The notes beneath the pieces are model-generated. The model was given only the letters and a program-made list of their open reading frames with translations, did no database searches and was not told the origin of the DNA. This document shows positions 24,518-32,840 of a stretch of 51,129 nt of DNA, in pieces; positions within the stretch are counted from its first letter, which is position 1, and every line of letters starts with the position of its first letter. The position numbers and the translations under genes were made by a program. The DNA comes from JARRJS01 sp037388885 (GTDB lineage: Bacteria; Gemmatimonadota; Gemmatimonadetes; Longimicrobiales; RSA9): NCBI GenBank assembly GCA_037388885.1, contig JARRJS010000024.1, positions 1-51,129 of the forward strand. The letters run 5' to 3'.

Positions 24518-27500
24518 TCAACGCTCCGGCGTGGTCAACGCCGTCCGCCCCTGCGCCCTCAACCGCCGGTTCAGCGCTGGCAGTGTGTCCTCCACCACCT
24601 CCTGCCACGTGTGCTGCTGCACCGTCAACTGCCGCTTCAGCAACGCGTACGCGTCGCGCGCCTGTTGCGGCGGCTCGCGGTCGGCGCCGGTGACCACCTC
24701 CTCCAGGCTGCCCATGGTGCCGGCCAGGCGGGCGGGGCGCAGGTCGGCCAGCCGGTCGTCCAGCGCGTCCAGGGTGGAAAGCGTCTGGCGGTCCAGGCCC
24801 TTCCGGTCCAGCGCGAGGAGCTGTCTGCCCACGCCGTCGATGCTCTGCTGCAGCGCCATGGCATCCGCCATGGAATGCCAGATGTCCAGTGCCAGGTCCA
24901 GCTGGTGGGCGAACACGCTGTCCGGCACGGACACGCGTGGATCCGCCTTCACCTCCAGCGGCTGCGTCTCCGTATGGCCGCCCACGGTGAGGCGCGCCGT
25001 GTAGGTCCCGGGCCGGACCAACGGGCCCTGAGGCACGGCGATGGTGCCGTGGCCGGCGATGGCGGAGATGCTGTAGCTGTAGCCCGGAGCCGGCGGCGGC
25101 GGGTAGCGCAGGTTCCAAACGAAGCGGTTGTGGCCCGCGTGCGTCGTCAGCGGCCGGAACCGCGGCAGCCACCAGTCCGTGAAGAACGGCGGCCTGGCCG
25201 GCGGCGTAGCCGTGTCCGTGCTGGCGAAGCTGCGCACCACGTGGCCCTGTCCATCCACGATGTCGAGCTTGACCGGCCCGGCGGGCGCCGAACCCAGCCA
25301 GTAATCGATGACGGCGCCGGCGGGTGGGTTTTCGCCGTGGGGCTCCTCCGGCGGCAACGGGGTGTCGTGGCTCTCATTGCGACGCAGGCGAACGGCGGGC
25401 GCCGGGCGGAACAGGTGCACGTCCTCCTTCACGACATCGGCCGTCAGCTGCCGCAGCGGCGTCACATCGTCCAGGATCCAGAACGCGCGGCCGTGGGTGG
25501 CGGCAATCAGGTCATTTTCATGCACCGCCAGGTCGCGTACGGGCGTCACCGGCAGGTTGAGCTGCAGCGGCTGCCAGTGGTCCCCGTCGTCGAACGACAC
25601 GTACACGCCCAGCTCCGTGCCGGCGTACAGCAAACCCTTCCGCACAGGGTCCGCCCGCACCGCTCGCACGAACGCGCCGTACGGGATGCCGTCCACCACC
25701 AGGTCCCAGTGGGCGCCGCCGTCGCGGGTCCGGTAGATGTACGGGTTCACGTCGTCCAGCCGGTGCCGGTCCACGGCCGCGTAGGCCGTTTGGGCGTCGG
25801 TGTGCGACGCGTCGATCAGGCTGATCTTGCTCCACGGCTTGAGGTCGGGCGGCGTCACGTTGCGCCAGTGGGCGCCGCCGTCCGTGGTGAGCTGGATCAG
25901 GCCGTCGTCGGTGCCGGCCCAGATGACGCCCTCCTTGACGGGCGAGGGCGCGATGGTGTACACGACGGCGTGGCCGCGCGGGCCCGCGTTCTGCACCGTC
26001 AGCGGGCCTTCGTCGGGCGTGCCCGGCCGCGCGCTCGTCAGGTCCGGGCTCGCGCTGTCCCAGTGCAGCCCGCCATCCGTCGTCTTCAGGATCACCTGCG
26101 CGCCCAGGTACAGCGTGTTGGGGTCCAGCGGGTCGAACACGATGGGCGATGTCCAGGTGAAGCGGTACGTCCGCTGCGACATGGGCGTGCCGAATGACGC
26201 CGTGGGCGTCGGCGAGATGTCCTGCCGCTGGCCCGTGCGGGTGTCGAACCGGTAGACGCCGCCGTACGTGTCCCCACCGAAGACGATGTCCGGGTCCTTC
26301 GGGTCCGGCGCGATGTAGCCCGCCTCTCCCGCACCCACCGGGTGCCAGTCCCGGAACGTGATCAGCCCGTAGTCGCTCCGGCTCCTGATGGCCACCGTGC
26401 CGGCGTCCTGCTGCGCGCCATAGACCCAGTACGGAAACTGGTTGTCCGTGACCACGTGATAGAACTGGGCCGTCGGCTGGTTGTACCAGCTGCTCCAGGT
26501 CTTCCCCCGGTCCAGGCTGATGCCCGCACCCTGGTCCGAACCGAAGATCATGCGCGCGCCGTCCGTCGGGTCGACCCACAGGTAGTGGTAGTCGTCGCCC
26601 CCCGGCTCGCTCTTGATGGTGGTGAACGTCCGCCCGCCATCCTCCGTGCGCACGATGCCCCGGTTCGGCAGGTAGACGACATCCGGGTTCGTTGGGTCTA
26701 CGAACAGTCGGCCGAAGTACCACATGCGTGTCGTAATCCGGGCGTCGTCGCTCATGAAGCGCCAGCTGGTTCCACCGTCATCCGAGCGGTAGAGCCCCGA
26801 GCGGCCGCGCTTGGCGCTCGCGGGGCCGCCGCCCTGCGTGCCCCCGCCGGCCTGCACCTCGACGATGGCGTACACGCGGTCGCCGGACACCGTCACGCCC
26901 ACGCGGCCCAGCGGCCCGGCCGGCAGCCCGTGGCCCGTCAGCTCCGTCCATGTCCGGCCTTCATCCGTTGATTTGTAGATGCCGCTGCCCGGGCCCTCGT
27001 CCGGCGGGTACTGGCTCCACGGCGGACGACGGGCGTTCCACAACGTCGCGTACACCACATCGGGATTCGTCGGGTCCCATGCCAGGTCCACGGCGCCCGT
27101 GTTCTCATCCTTGTACAGCACCTTCGTCCAGGTCTGCCCGCCGTCCGCGCTGCGGAACACGCCCCGCTGCTCGTTGGGTCCGTACGCGTGCCCTAGCGCC
27201 GCGACCAGCACGATGTCCGGGTTCTTCGGGTCCACCAGCACCTTGCCGATCTGGCGCGTGTCCTCCAGCCCCACGTGCCGCCAGTGCGCCCCGCCGTCCG
27301 TCGACTTGTAGACGCCGTTGCCGTACGTAATGTCGGAGCGCATGTCCGCCTCGCCCGTGCCCACGTAGAGCACCGACGGGTCTGAGCGCCCAATCGCCAA
27401 CGCGCCAATGGATGCGATCGGCTCGCCGTCGAACAGCGGCTGCCATGTCACCCCTGCATTGTCCGTTTTCCAGACTCCGCCCGCCACCGCACCGAAGTAG

Positions 27501-27712
27501 AACGTCGACGGATTGCCCGGAATGCCGCTGGCCGCCAGCACGCGGCCCGCGCGGAATGGCCCGATCATGCGCCAGCGCATGGCCGAGTACGCGCTATCCG
27601 GGATGGACTGCGCTGCGGCAGGCGCGGCACCCGCGAGGGTCAGGGCCAGCGCCAAGGTGGATGCCAGGAACGACGGCGGGCTACGCCACGGCCTGCGGGT
27701 GCGTGTGTCCAT
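24518..27712 (-). CDS. Exported VPS10/sortilin-type beta-propeller protein
   Basis: 1064 residues. The signal peptide ends near AGAAPAAAQS. Many BNR/sortilin repeats follow, of the type VWKTDNAGVTW, VYKSTDGGAHW, VFRSADGGQTW, IYKSTDEGRTW, LYRSDDGGTSW and YRTRDGGAHW, each an Asp-box turn, consistent with large propellers over residues about 40-780. A C-terminal region (about 800-1064) contains a beta-sandwich-like stretch (GTYTARLTVGGHTETQPLEV) and helices. Such proteins, often labelled glycosyl hydrolase, are numerous in Gemmatimonadota and Acidobacteriota; enzymatic activity is unproven. ATG 27712 is chosen for the basic n-region (MDTRTRRPWRSPPSF). Confidence 0.85.
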   Translation of the reverse strand: MDTRTRRPWRSPPSFLASTLALALTLAGAAPAAAQSIPDSAYSAMRWRMIGPFRAGRVLAASGIPGNPSTFYFGAVAGGVWKTDNAGVTWQPLFDGEPIASIGALAIGRSDPSVLYVGTGEADMRSDITYGNGVYKSTDGGAHWRHVGLEDTRQIGKVLVDPKNPDIVLVAALGHAYGPNEQRGVFRSADGGQTWTKVLYKDENTGAVDLAWDPTNPDVVYATLWNARRPPWSQYPPDEGPGSGIYKSTDEGRTWTELTGHGLPAGPLGRVGVTVSGDRVYAIVEVQAGGGTQGGGPASAKRGRSGLYRSDDGGTSWRFMSDDARITTRMWYFGRLFVDPTNPDVVYLPNRGIVRTEDGGRTFTTIKSEPGGDDYHYLWVDPTDGARMIFGSDQGAGISLDRGKTWSSWYNQPTAQFYHVVTDNQFPYWVYGAQQDAGTVAIRSRSDYGLITFRDWHPVGAGEAGYIAPDPKDPDIVFGGDTYGGVYRFDTRTGQRQDISPTPTASFGTPMSQRTYRFTWTSPIVFDPLDPNTLYLGAQVILKTTDGGLHWDSASPDLTSARPGTPDEGPLTVQNAGPRGHAVVYTIAPSPVKEGVIWAGTDDGLIQLTTDGGAHWRNVTPPDLKPWSKISLIDASHTDAQTAYAAVDRHRLDDVNPYIYRTRDGGAHWDLVVDGIPYGAFVRAVRADPVRKGLLYAGTELGVYVSFDDGDHWQPLQLNLPVTPVRDLAVHENDLIAATHGRAFWILDDVTPLRQLTADVVKEDVHLFRPAPAVRLRRNESHDTPLPPEEPHGENPPAGAVIDYWLGSAPAGPVKLDIVDGQGHVVRSFASTDTATPPARPPFFTDWWLPRFRPLTTHAGHNRFVWNLRYPPPPAPGYSYSISAIAGHGTIAVPQGPLVRPGTYTARLTVGGHTETQPLEVKADPRVSVPDSVFAHQLDLALDIWHSMADAMALQQSIDGVGRQLLALDRKGLDRQTLSTLDALDDRLADLRPARLAGTMGSLEEVVTGADREPPQQARDAYALLKRQLTVQQHTWQEVVEDTLPALNRRLRAQGRTALTTPER

Positions 27713-28015
27713 GTCCAGCTCGTCTGGTGTGGGGAACGGCGGCGTCTTCGGTGCAAATGCTAGGCCCGTCGGAGGCCGACCGCAATGAGTCCGCAGCGGG
27801 GAATGCAACGCTGGCTGGCGGGAAACCGGAAACCTGAAATGGGAAACAGAAAACACCGGGCACGCGGCGAGGTTCTCTAACCGACCTTTCGTGCACTTAG
27901 TGTCCTCGTGCGACCGATCTTCGTATCCTTCGTGTGACCCTCTCTGTGGTGAGCCGGCCGGCGGCCTTATCTTGTCGATGGGCGGCCGGAGCGTCGCGCG
28001 AGGCCCGCCCGCCCG
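27713..28015. repeat. Intergenic region with degenerate ACGAAG-type repeat
   Basis: No gene is evident in this divergent interval. On the minus strand, positions 27890-27945 read as imperfect repeats of CACGAAG/GATACGAAG (GTCACACGAAGGATACGAAG, later CGCACGAGGACACTAAG), which in one frame spell SHEGYEDRSHEDTKCTKG. Next to it (27825-27860) is a purine-rich stretch with repeated GGAAACxGAAA (GTTTCCGGTTTCCCG on the minus strand). Such noncoding repeats recur in genomes of several phyla and are often mistranslated as HTKDTK-type proteins. Promoters for both flanking genes must lie here, but I could not identify them. Confidence 0.5.
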
Positions 28016-28924
28016 GTGGATCTGAGCACCCGCACAGGAGCCATCGCCGTGCCCGCGACACGCCTTCTCCCCCGGCCGCTCGGCCGGACCGGGCTTTGGG
28101 TTTCGCCCCTGGGGTTGGCCACGTTCGGGTTCCGCGCTGCCGGACCTCTCGGGCTCAAGCTCACGGTGGACGACTTCGAGCGCGCATACTACGATTACGG
28201 CATCAACACCTTCCTCGCCAACAAGGTCACGCCCAGCATCGATGAAGGCATCCGGCGGCTGATCCGGGCCGGCCACCGGGACGATGTCGTGGTCGCGATG
28301 GAAGTGGGCCTGCCGTTCGCCGGCTCGGTGCGGCGCGGCCTGGAGCGCTACCTGCGGCTGCTGGGCACGGATCACGTGGACATCCTCATCTACGGCTGGG
28401 TCCGGCGCCGGTGGCATGTCCGGCCCACCGTCTGGCACGAGATGGAACAGCTTCGGGCGGCCGGCCGCGCCCGGGCTATCGGCTTCTCCTCCCACAACCG
28501 GGCCATGGCCGCTGAGCTGGCCCTTGCGCTGCGTCCGGACGTGCTCATGATCCGTTACAACGCCGCCCACCGCGGAGCAGAGCGGGAGGTCTTCGGGCCG
28601 TTGGAGGCGATGGGCGAGGCGCGTCCCGCCATCATCGCTTACACGGCCACCCGCTGGGGCATGCTGCTGGAGCCGGTACCGGAGCGCGGCTTCGCGCAGC
28701 CCATGACGGGGGCGGAGTGTTACCGCTTTGCGCTGGGCCACCCGTCGGTGGACATGGTCTGGTGCGCGGCGCGAACCATGGAGGAGCTGGGCGAGGATGT
28801 GGCGGGCGTCCTGGAGGGGCCGTTGGCGCCGGACCGACTGGCGGAGGTGCAGCGGTTCGGCGAAGCCGTGCACGCGGCCGCCCGGCGGGGCAAGCGCTGG
28901 ATGTTCGGCCCGAGTGCAAACTGA
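28016..28924 (+). CDS. Aldo/keto-reductase-like protein lacking the catalytic tetrad
   Basis: 302 residues with the AKR-fold order: LGRTGLWVSPLGLATFGF, a helix, GINTFLANKV, RDDVVVAMEVGL, RYLRLLGTDHVDILIYGW, GRARAIGFSSHNR and a TIM-barrel end. In active AKRs these blocks carry Asp (FDTA), Tyr, Lys (ATK) and His (LLH); here they read FLAN, no obvious Tyr, AME and IYG. All four catalytic residues therefore appear lost, and a non-enzymatic or altered role is likely. The start is GTG 28016, with GTG 28049 as an alternative nearer the conserved region; neither has a strong ribosome site. Confidence 0.72.
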   Translation: MDLSTRTGAIAVPATRLLPRPLGRTGLWVSPLGLATFGFRAAGPLGLKLTVDDFERAYYDYGINTFLANKVTPSIDEGIRRLIRAGHRDDVVVAMEVGLPFAGSVRRGLERYLRLLGTDHVDILIYGWVRRRWHVRPTVWHEMEQLRAAGRARAIGFSSHNRAMAAELALALRPDVLMIRYNAAHRGAEREVFGPLEAMGEARPAIIAYTATRWGMLLEPVPERGFAQPMTGAECYRFALGHPSVDMVWCAARTMEELGEDVAGVLEGPLAPDRLAEVQRFGEAVHAAARRGKRWMFGPSAN

Positions 28925-28984
28925 CGCGCAGAGCGGTCGGCGCCCGGCGATTCTCGATCATTCCGACGATTCCGGAGGCAATCC

Positions 28985-29485
28985 ATGACGGTCGAATCGA
29001 TAGAACCCGTGGAGGTCCAGGTCCCCGATGCGCGGGTAGTTCAGGTGGACATCGGTACCGGGTCGGAGCCGGAAGCCATCCGGCAGGGCATGATGGAAGG
29101 GTTCGGGCGCATCGCCGTGTACGTCGCGGCCCACGGTCTGAATCTCACCGGGCCGCCCCGGTCCGTCTACACGGCGTACGGGACGGATGAGACGCGCTTC
29201 ACGCTGGCCTTCCCGGTGGCGGAGGATGCATCCGACCCGGGCCCGGTGGGCGGCGTGTCCATCGGCGAGCTGGAAGGCGGCCGCATGCTGCGCTTCACAC
29301 ACACGGGCCCGTACGACCAGCTCATGGCCGCCTACGGACTCATCACCCAGTGGATGGTGGCCAACGGGCGCATGGAGTCCGACGCCGATTGGGCCGACCA
29401 CACACCCATGTGGGAAGAGTACGTGAACGACCCGGACAACACGCCGCCGGAGCGACTGCTCACGTACATCTACGTGCCGGTCTAG
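28985..29485 (+). CDS. GyrI-like small-molecule-binding domain protein
   Basis: 166 residues forming a single GyrI-like (SOUL/BacR effector-binding) domain: an opening strand VEVQVPDARVVQVDI, then SVYTAYG, FTLAFPVAEDA and the end block GRMLRFTHTGPYDQLMAAYGLITQWM, with PMWEEYVNDPDNTPPERLLTYIYVPV at the C-terminus, closely following the family pattern. No DNA-binding part, so it is a stand-alone effector-binding protein. CCGGAGG precedes ATG 28985. It lies 60 bases after the AKR-like gene and is probably cotranscribed. The ligand is unknown. Confidence 0.8.
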   Translation: MTVESIEPVEVQVPDARVVQVDIGTGSEPEAIRQGMMEGFGRIAVYVAAHGLNLTGPPRSVYTAYGTDETRFTLAFPVAEDASDPGPVGGVSIGELEGGRMLRFTHTGPYDQLMAAYGLITQWMVANGRMESDADWADHTPMWEEYVNDPDNTPPERLLTYIYVPV

Positions 29486-29511
29486 GACCTGCGCGTCGCC
29501 CGAGGAGACGA

Positions 29512-29808
29512 CTACGAAGACGCGTCCGTCGGGCCGGTGACCATGGGAGCGCCGGCGCCGTCGGCCAGGGCGGCGAGCGCCGCGGTTTCGTACACGCACA
29601 AGCGCGTGGCCAGGGGCAGCGCATCCCAGTCCTGCTGCACGGACGGCGGCACGTGGTTCCGCCAGTCTTGGAGCCCGCGCTTCGCGTCCCACTGCGGCCG
29701 TTCTACGGCGTCCAGGACGGCCTCGGGGCCCAGCAGGATGCCGTCCGCCCGCATGCGCGCGAGCAGCCGCGCGATCCGGGGATCGGGGGCCACGGTCATC
29801 GCAGTCAT
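29512..29808 (-). CDS. Hypothetical protein
   Basis: 98 residues, not recognised. It is mostly helical and rich in Ala, Leu and Arg, with a conserved-looking central block (ERPQWDAKRGLQDWRNHVPPSVQQDWDALPLATRLCVYETA) and no signal or membrane span. It follows the DUF1847 gene with no gap (that gene ends at 29809), so the two are coupled, last in the FeoA-MinD-methyltransferase-DUF1847 operon. The coding call rests on tight spacing and the compositional fit of the frame. Confidence 0.6.
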   Translation of the reverse strand: MTAMTVAPDPRIARLLARMRADGILLGPEAVLDAVERPQWDAKRGLQDWRNHVPPSVQQDWDALPLATRLCVYETAALAALADGAGAPMVTGPTDASS

Positions 29809-30882
29809 CTATGCCTCCCGCATCTCGTGCAGTGCGGCCACGGTGTTGTGGCCCAGCACGCGGTCCTTCGCCACGAGGCAAACGGCGGGCGTCGCCAGGT
29901 GCAGCATCGTCGCACTGTCGTGCCCGACGCATTGCCCCATCAACAGCACCAGCTCCACCTCGTCCCGCTCCAGCAGCTCCGCCTGCGCAAGCGGGTTGCA
30001 CATCATTTCCGCCTGCCCCGGCCGCACCTTCTCCGCGTCCGTGATGCCCAGGCGCTCCTTCGGCACCGCACCCGTCTTGCAGCACACGGACGACACGTGG
30101 AACCCGTTCGTACCCAGTATCGCGTTCAGCTGCCGCGCTTCCTCCCGGAAACCGCTACAGAACACCACACCCACGTGCTCCACCCCCGCGCGACGGGCGA
30201 AATCCATGATCTCCTCCAGGCGGCAAGGCGGCACGTCCCGCGCGGCGCCGGCGTCCCGGACCTGCCGCGCCAAGCGGTCCAGCAGCTCGTCGTCCCAGCC
30301 CCGGAACGCCACACGCTTCGCCCGCGGCGTGCGGTACAGTGCAGACTTGAGGTACCCGGTCCGCAGGTAGAGCGCAGCCGCCGGGTTGTGCCGGAGCCGG
30401 AGGTCACGCACGATGAGCGACGTGACGGGAGCGGCAGAGTGCCGTATGAAGAGCGCGTCGTGGCCCACGCACATGCCGGCGATAACGTTCAGGTCCGTGC
30501 CACGAGCGGCAAAGTACGCGGCCTGCCCCGTCGGGTCGCAGTCATCGGCCTCGTCAGCCAGGACGACGTCCAGGCCCCCGGCAGCCAGGGCATCCCCCGC
30601 CAGGGCCGCCTCCCGGCGCGTGTCCGGACAGCAGGCGATCCCGACCCGCTCGTACCCCATGCGCGAAGCCACCTCCACGATCTCGCGCACGCGGGTCCAT
30701 TGGCAGTACCCTTCCGCCTCCACCCGCGCCGCGTGGTACGCCAGTCCACGCGCGTTGTCGTCGTCGTACAGCGTCTCGAACGCCGGGAAATCGCCGCCGT
30801 GCATCGGGCACGCCTCCGGCGCCGCGTCCACACGCCCCTTTCGACACGCGTACCGGGCACAACCCGCGCAGTCCACGTTCAT
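29809..30882 (-). CDS. Tandem DUF1847 metal/Cys-rich protein
   Basis: 357 residues. The N-terminal zinc-like motif (CAGCARYACRKG, then EACPMHGG) opens a DUF1847 domain (1-190): YERVGIACCPDTRREA, IAGMCVGHDALFIRHSAAPVTSLIVRDLRLRHNP. A second copy of its core follows (about 215-357): VEHVGVVFCSGFREEA, LMGQCVGHDSATMLHLATPAVCLVAKDRVLGHN. Known family members I can recall are single-domain, near 200 residues; this one is a fused internal duplication with paired Cys/His sites. Its ATG overlaps the stop of the broken methyltransferase (ATGA). A metal or redox role is suggested by the cysteines and by the FeoA- and CooC-like neighbours; it is not shown. Confidence 0.78.
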   Translation of the reverse strand: MNVDCAGCARYACRKGRVDAAPEACPMHGGDFPAFETLYDDDNARGLAYHAARVEAEGYCQWTRVREIVEVASRMGYERVGIACCPDTRREAALAGDALAAGGLDVVLADEADDCDPTGQAAYFAARGTDLNVIAGMCVGHDALFIRHSAAPVTSLIVRDLRLRHNPAAALYLRTGYLKSALYRTPRAKRVAFRGWDDELLDRLARQVRDAGAARDVPPCRLEEIMDFARRAGVEHVGVVFCSGFREEARQLNAILGTNGFHVSSVCCKTGAVPKERLGITDAEKVRPGQAEMMCNPLAQAELLERDEVELVLLMGQCVGHDSATMLHLATPAVCLVAKDRVLGHNTVAALHEMREA

Positions 30883-31432
30883 GTCTCTGCCGATTCGCTG
30901 CGTGCAGTCATCAACGGTTCTCCCGCTTCACCGTCGCGCCCCAGGATGATCTTGGAACGCCCCGTCTCCGTGGCCACACGCTCCACCGTGACGAAATGCC
31001 GGCGGAACAGCGCCTCCTCGTGGCCCAGCACCTCCCGCGCCTTGCGAAGGCCCATGGACAGGAGCCGGATGTAGAACAGGAGCCGCACGAACAAGTTCTG
31101 CGGCAGCTCGTGCTCCATCATCAGGAACGCCCCACCCGGCCGCAGCGCGCGCCGCACCTCCCCCAACGACCGCTCCGCGCCCGAGCCCTTCAGCTCGTAG
31201 AACGCGTGCGAGCAGGTCACCGCATGGAAGCTGGCCGCCCGAAACGGCAACCGTTCCGCATCCGCCTCCACCAACACGACAGGTCCAACGCCCGGTCGCC
31301 CCGGACAAGCGACGTGCGCTCCGCCAGCACCTCCCGCAGACGACCCTGGCGATCGCTGGAATGCGCCGCCACGAACCGGTCGTACACGCGCGAGAACGCG
31401 TCGTAGTAGCGGACACGATATCGACGACTCAT
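30879..31432 (-). pseudogene. SAM-dependent methyltransferase, internal deletion plus frameshift
   Basis: The first part, read from ATG 31432, gives MSRRYRVRYYDAFSRVYDRF and ends LVRGDRALDLS, the strand leading into methyltransferase motif I. The frame then breaks near 31280. In another frame the protein resumes as VLVEADAERLPFRAASFHAVTCSHAFYELKG and runs to the stop at 30879 (motifs II-IV and the C-terminal half of a UbiE/MenG-like fold). The glycine-rich SAM-binding motif I and about 40 residues are missing between the two parts. As written, the gene cannot make an active enzyme. It sits between the MinD/CooC-like and DUF1847 genes with normal operon spacing, so the rest of the locus is intact. 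Confidence 0.8.
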
Positions 31433-31454
31433 CGCGACCCCGCCCTCCCTCTCC

Positions 31455-32366
31455 TCACGCGCCCGCCGGCGCAGTCGCACCGCGCACGAAGGACTCCAAC
31501 CGACCCGCCAGTGCACGCCCCCGACCCGATAGCGCATCGGATTCCAATATGGCACCGCGCAGCCACTGTTCCGCAATGGCTGCGTCTTCATCGAATACAC
31601 CGACCACGCGCGCACCGCTGCCCTTCAGCGCGGTACGCAGGTACGCTTCCGTGCCGGGCGTGGGCACACGGTTCAGAACGCTCAGCACACCCCGGATGCG
31701 CGCTTCCCGGAACAGGCGTGTAGCCATCTCGATCAGAACCGACGAATCCAGGTGGCGCGTCGCAGGCGGCACACCACGCCGGATCTCGGCCACCATGCCC
31801 GCCATATGCCGCGCAAGTTGCAACGCCGCGGTCGTCGGATCCACCACCACGATCACCCAGTCCAGCGTCGTCAGCGCCCCGCGCGCCGCATCCTCGAACC
31901 CCGCCTTGTAGTCCACCAGCATGACGGGGTTCGGACCGTGACCCGACACCCTCAGGTCCCGCGCAATCTTTGCCACCGGACCGTCACAGCCCGCCCCGGG
32001 GCCGAGCGCCCCCAGCTTGCCCGCGCTCAGTACGTGGACACCCGCAGCCGTCCGCCCCACGTAGCGCCGCGGCAGGTCCTCCAGCCACAGCTCCGCCCCG
32101 GCAAGCGGCGTCGGATCGTCCACCGGGCACGTCACCATACCGCCGCTGAATACCATGCCGCCGAAATACTCCAACAACGGGGCCGGATCACGATCCGCCC
32201 CCAGGGCCGACGCCAGACCCAAGTTCGTCGAGTCCGCATCCAGCACCAGCACCGAGTACCCCAGCGACTGTAACGCCCGCGCCAGGAAAACCGTTACCGT
32301 GCTCTTGCCCGCTCCGCCCTTGCCGAAAACGCCCAGTCGCAGACCCGCCAGATCCCGGGGTTCCAT
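31455..32366 (-). CDS. MinD/ParA/CooC-type P-loop ATPase
   Basis: 303 residues. The deviant Walker A GKGGAGKST lies near residue 14-22, followed by VLVLDADSTNLGLASALG (Walker A' Asp) and a Walker B-like strand NPVMLVDYKAG. Length and pattern fit the CooC/MinD branch: dimeric ATPases that deliver metal (nickel for CO dehydrogenase in CooC) or position partners. No carbon monoxide dehydrogenase is here, so the client is unknown. ATG 32366 is the start closest to the P-loop; GGGAG upstream supports it. The gene lies 19 bases after FeoA and 22 bases before the methyltransferase, in one operon. Confidence 0.82.
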   Translation of the reverse strand: MEPRDLAGLRLGVFGKGGAGKSTVTVFLARALQSLGYSVLVLDADSTNLGLASALGADRDPAPLLEYFGGMVFSGGMVTCPVDDPTPLAGAELWLEDLPRRYVGRTAAGVHVLSAGKLGALGPGAGCDGPVAKIARDLRVSGHGPNPVMLVDYKAGFEDAARGALTTLDWVIVVVDPTTAALQLARHMAGMVAEIRRGVPPATRHLDSSVLIEMATRLFREARIRGVLSVLNRVPTPGTEAYLRTALKGSGARVVGVFDEDAAIAEQWLRGAILESDALSGRGRALAGRLESFVRGATAPAGA

Positions 32367-32385
32367 TGCACTCCCTCCCGGCGCT

Positions 32386-32655
32386 TCAACCCACACCCAC
32401 GCCTTCGCTTGGCAACATGACACGACCTCGCTCCCGCACCACCTCCACGTAACACGCAACGTCCAGCGGACACCGCACCAACTCGTTGCCCACCCGCATC
32501 AGCACCACCCCACGTCCACGCTCCACCAGCTCCCCACGGTCCCCCGCCCGCAACCCCTCCGCTCCACACCGCACCCGAGGACCATCGAACAGGATCCGCC
32601 GCACCATGAACCGCTCGCCGCGACCCACCTCCGCCAGATTCGCCACTGCCCGCAT
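32386..32655 (-). CDS. FeoA-like SH3-fold protein
   Basis: 89 residues with the FeoA layout: ANLAEVGRGERFMVRRI, RVRCGAEGLRAGDRGELV, GVVLMRVGNELVRCPLDVACYVEVV. FeoA domains modulate ferrous-iron transporters or serve as small metal-related adaptors. There is no feoB nearby, so a regulatory or metal-handling role within this operon is more likely. ATG 32655 is the start that fits the domain; the long frame upstream is a shadow of the TetR gene. It is the first gene of the minus-strand operon, expressed from the TTGACA-type promoter at 32725-32753. Confidence 0.7.
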   Translation of the reverse strand: MRAVANLAEVGRGERFMVRRILFDGPRVRCGAEGLRAGDRGELVERGRGVVLMRVGNELVRCPLDVACYVEVVRERGRVMLPSEGVGVG

Positions 32656-32712
32656 GCTCGCCTCCGAAGCAACTGGTCGCCCGCCCACGCCCTCTCCCGG
32701 TCGTCGCGACAC

Positions 32713-32753
32713 ATACTCATGAGTATCTTCGGCGTTGGCGTACGCCGTGTCAA
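32713..32753 (-). promoter_or_regulatory. Promoter of the FeoA operon with palindromic operator
   Basis: On the minus strand a perfect -35 TTGACA (32748-32753) is followed after 17 bases by GAAGAT (32725-32730) as a poor -10. A perfect 14-bp palindrome, ATACTCATGAGTAT (32713-32726), overlaps the expected transcription start. The divergent TetR gene next door makes this a likely repressor operator. Confidence 0.6.
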
Positions 32754-32775
32754 GAGCCACCGACACACATGAGAA

Positions 32776-32804
32776 TTGACGGAACTGATCTACATGTCGT
32801 ATGT
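32776..32804 (+). promoter_or_regulatory. Promoter of the TetR gene with candidate operator
   Basis: TTGACG (32776-32781), a 17-base spacer and GTATGT (32799-32804) form a recognisable sigma-70 type promoter. ACAT-GTCGT-ATGT (32792-32804) is an inverted repeat covering the -10 element. Its half-sites resemble those of the palindrome at 32713-32726, as expected if one TetR protein controls both directions. Confidence 0.55.
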
Positions 32805-32840
32805 TCGACCGCAAGAGGACGAGTTTCGCGGAGGATACTG

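Noticed and set aside
24281..26197. 638-residue plus-strand frame opposite the propeller gene
   Set aside because: High-GC antisense shadow: His/Arg/Val-rich, no domain, opposite clear BNR repeats.
29350..31074. 574-residue plus-strand frame opposite DUF1847 and the methyltransferase
   Set aside because: Antisense shadow without domain; the minus strand carries conserved motifs throughout.
31455..32366. Specific CooC (nickel insertase) assignment
   Set aside because: No carbon monoxide dehydrogenase or nickel enzyme nearby and no clear CxC metal motif; kept at family level.
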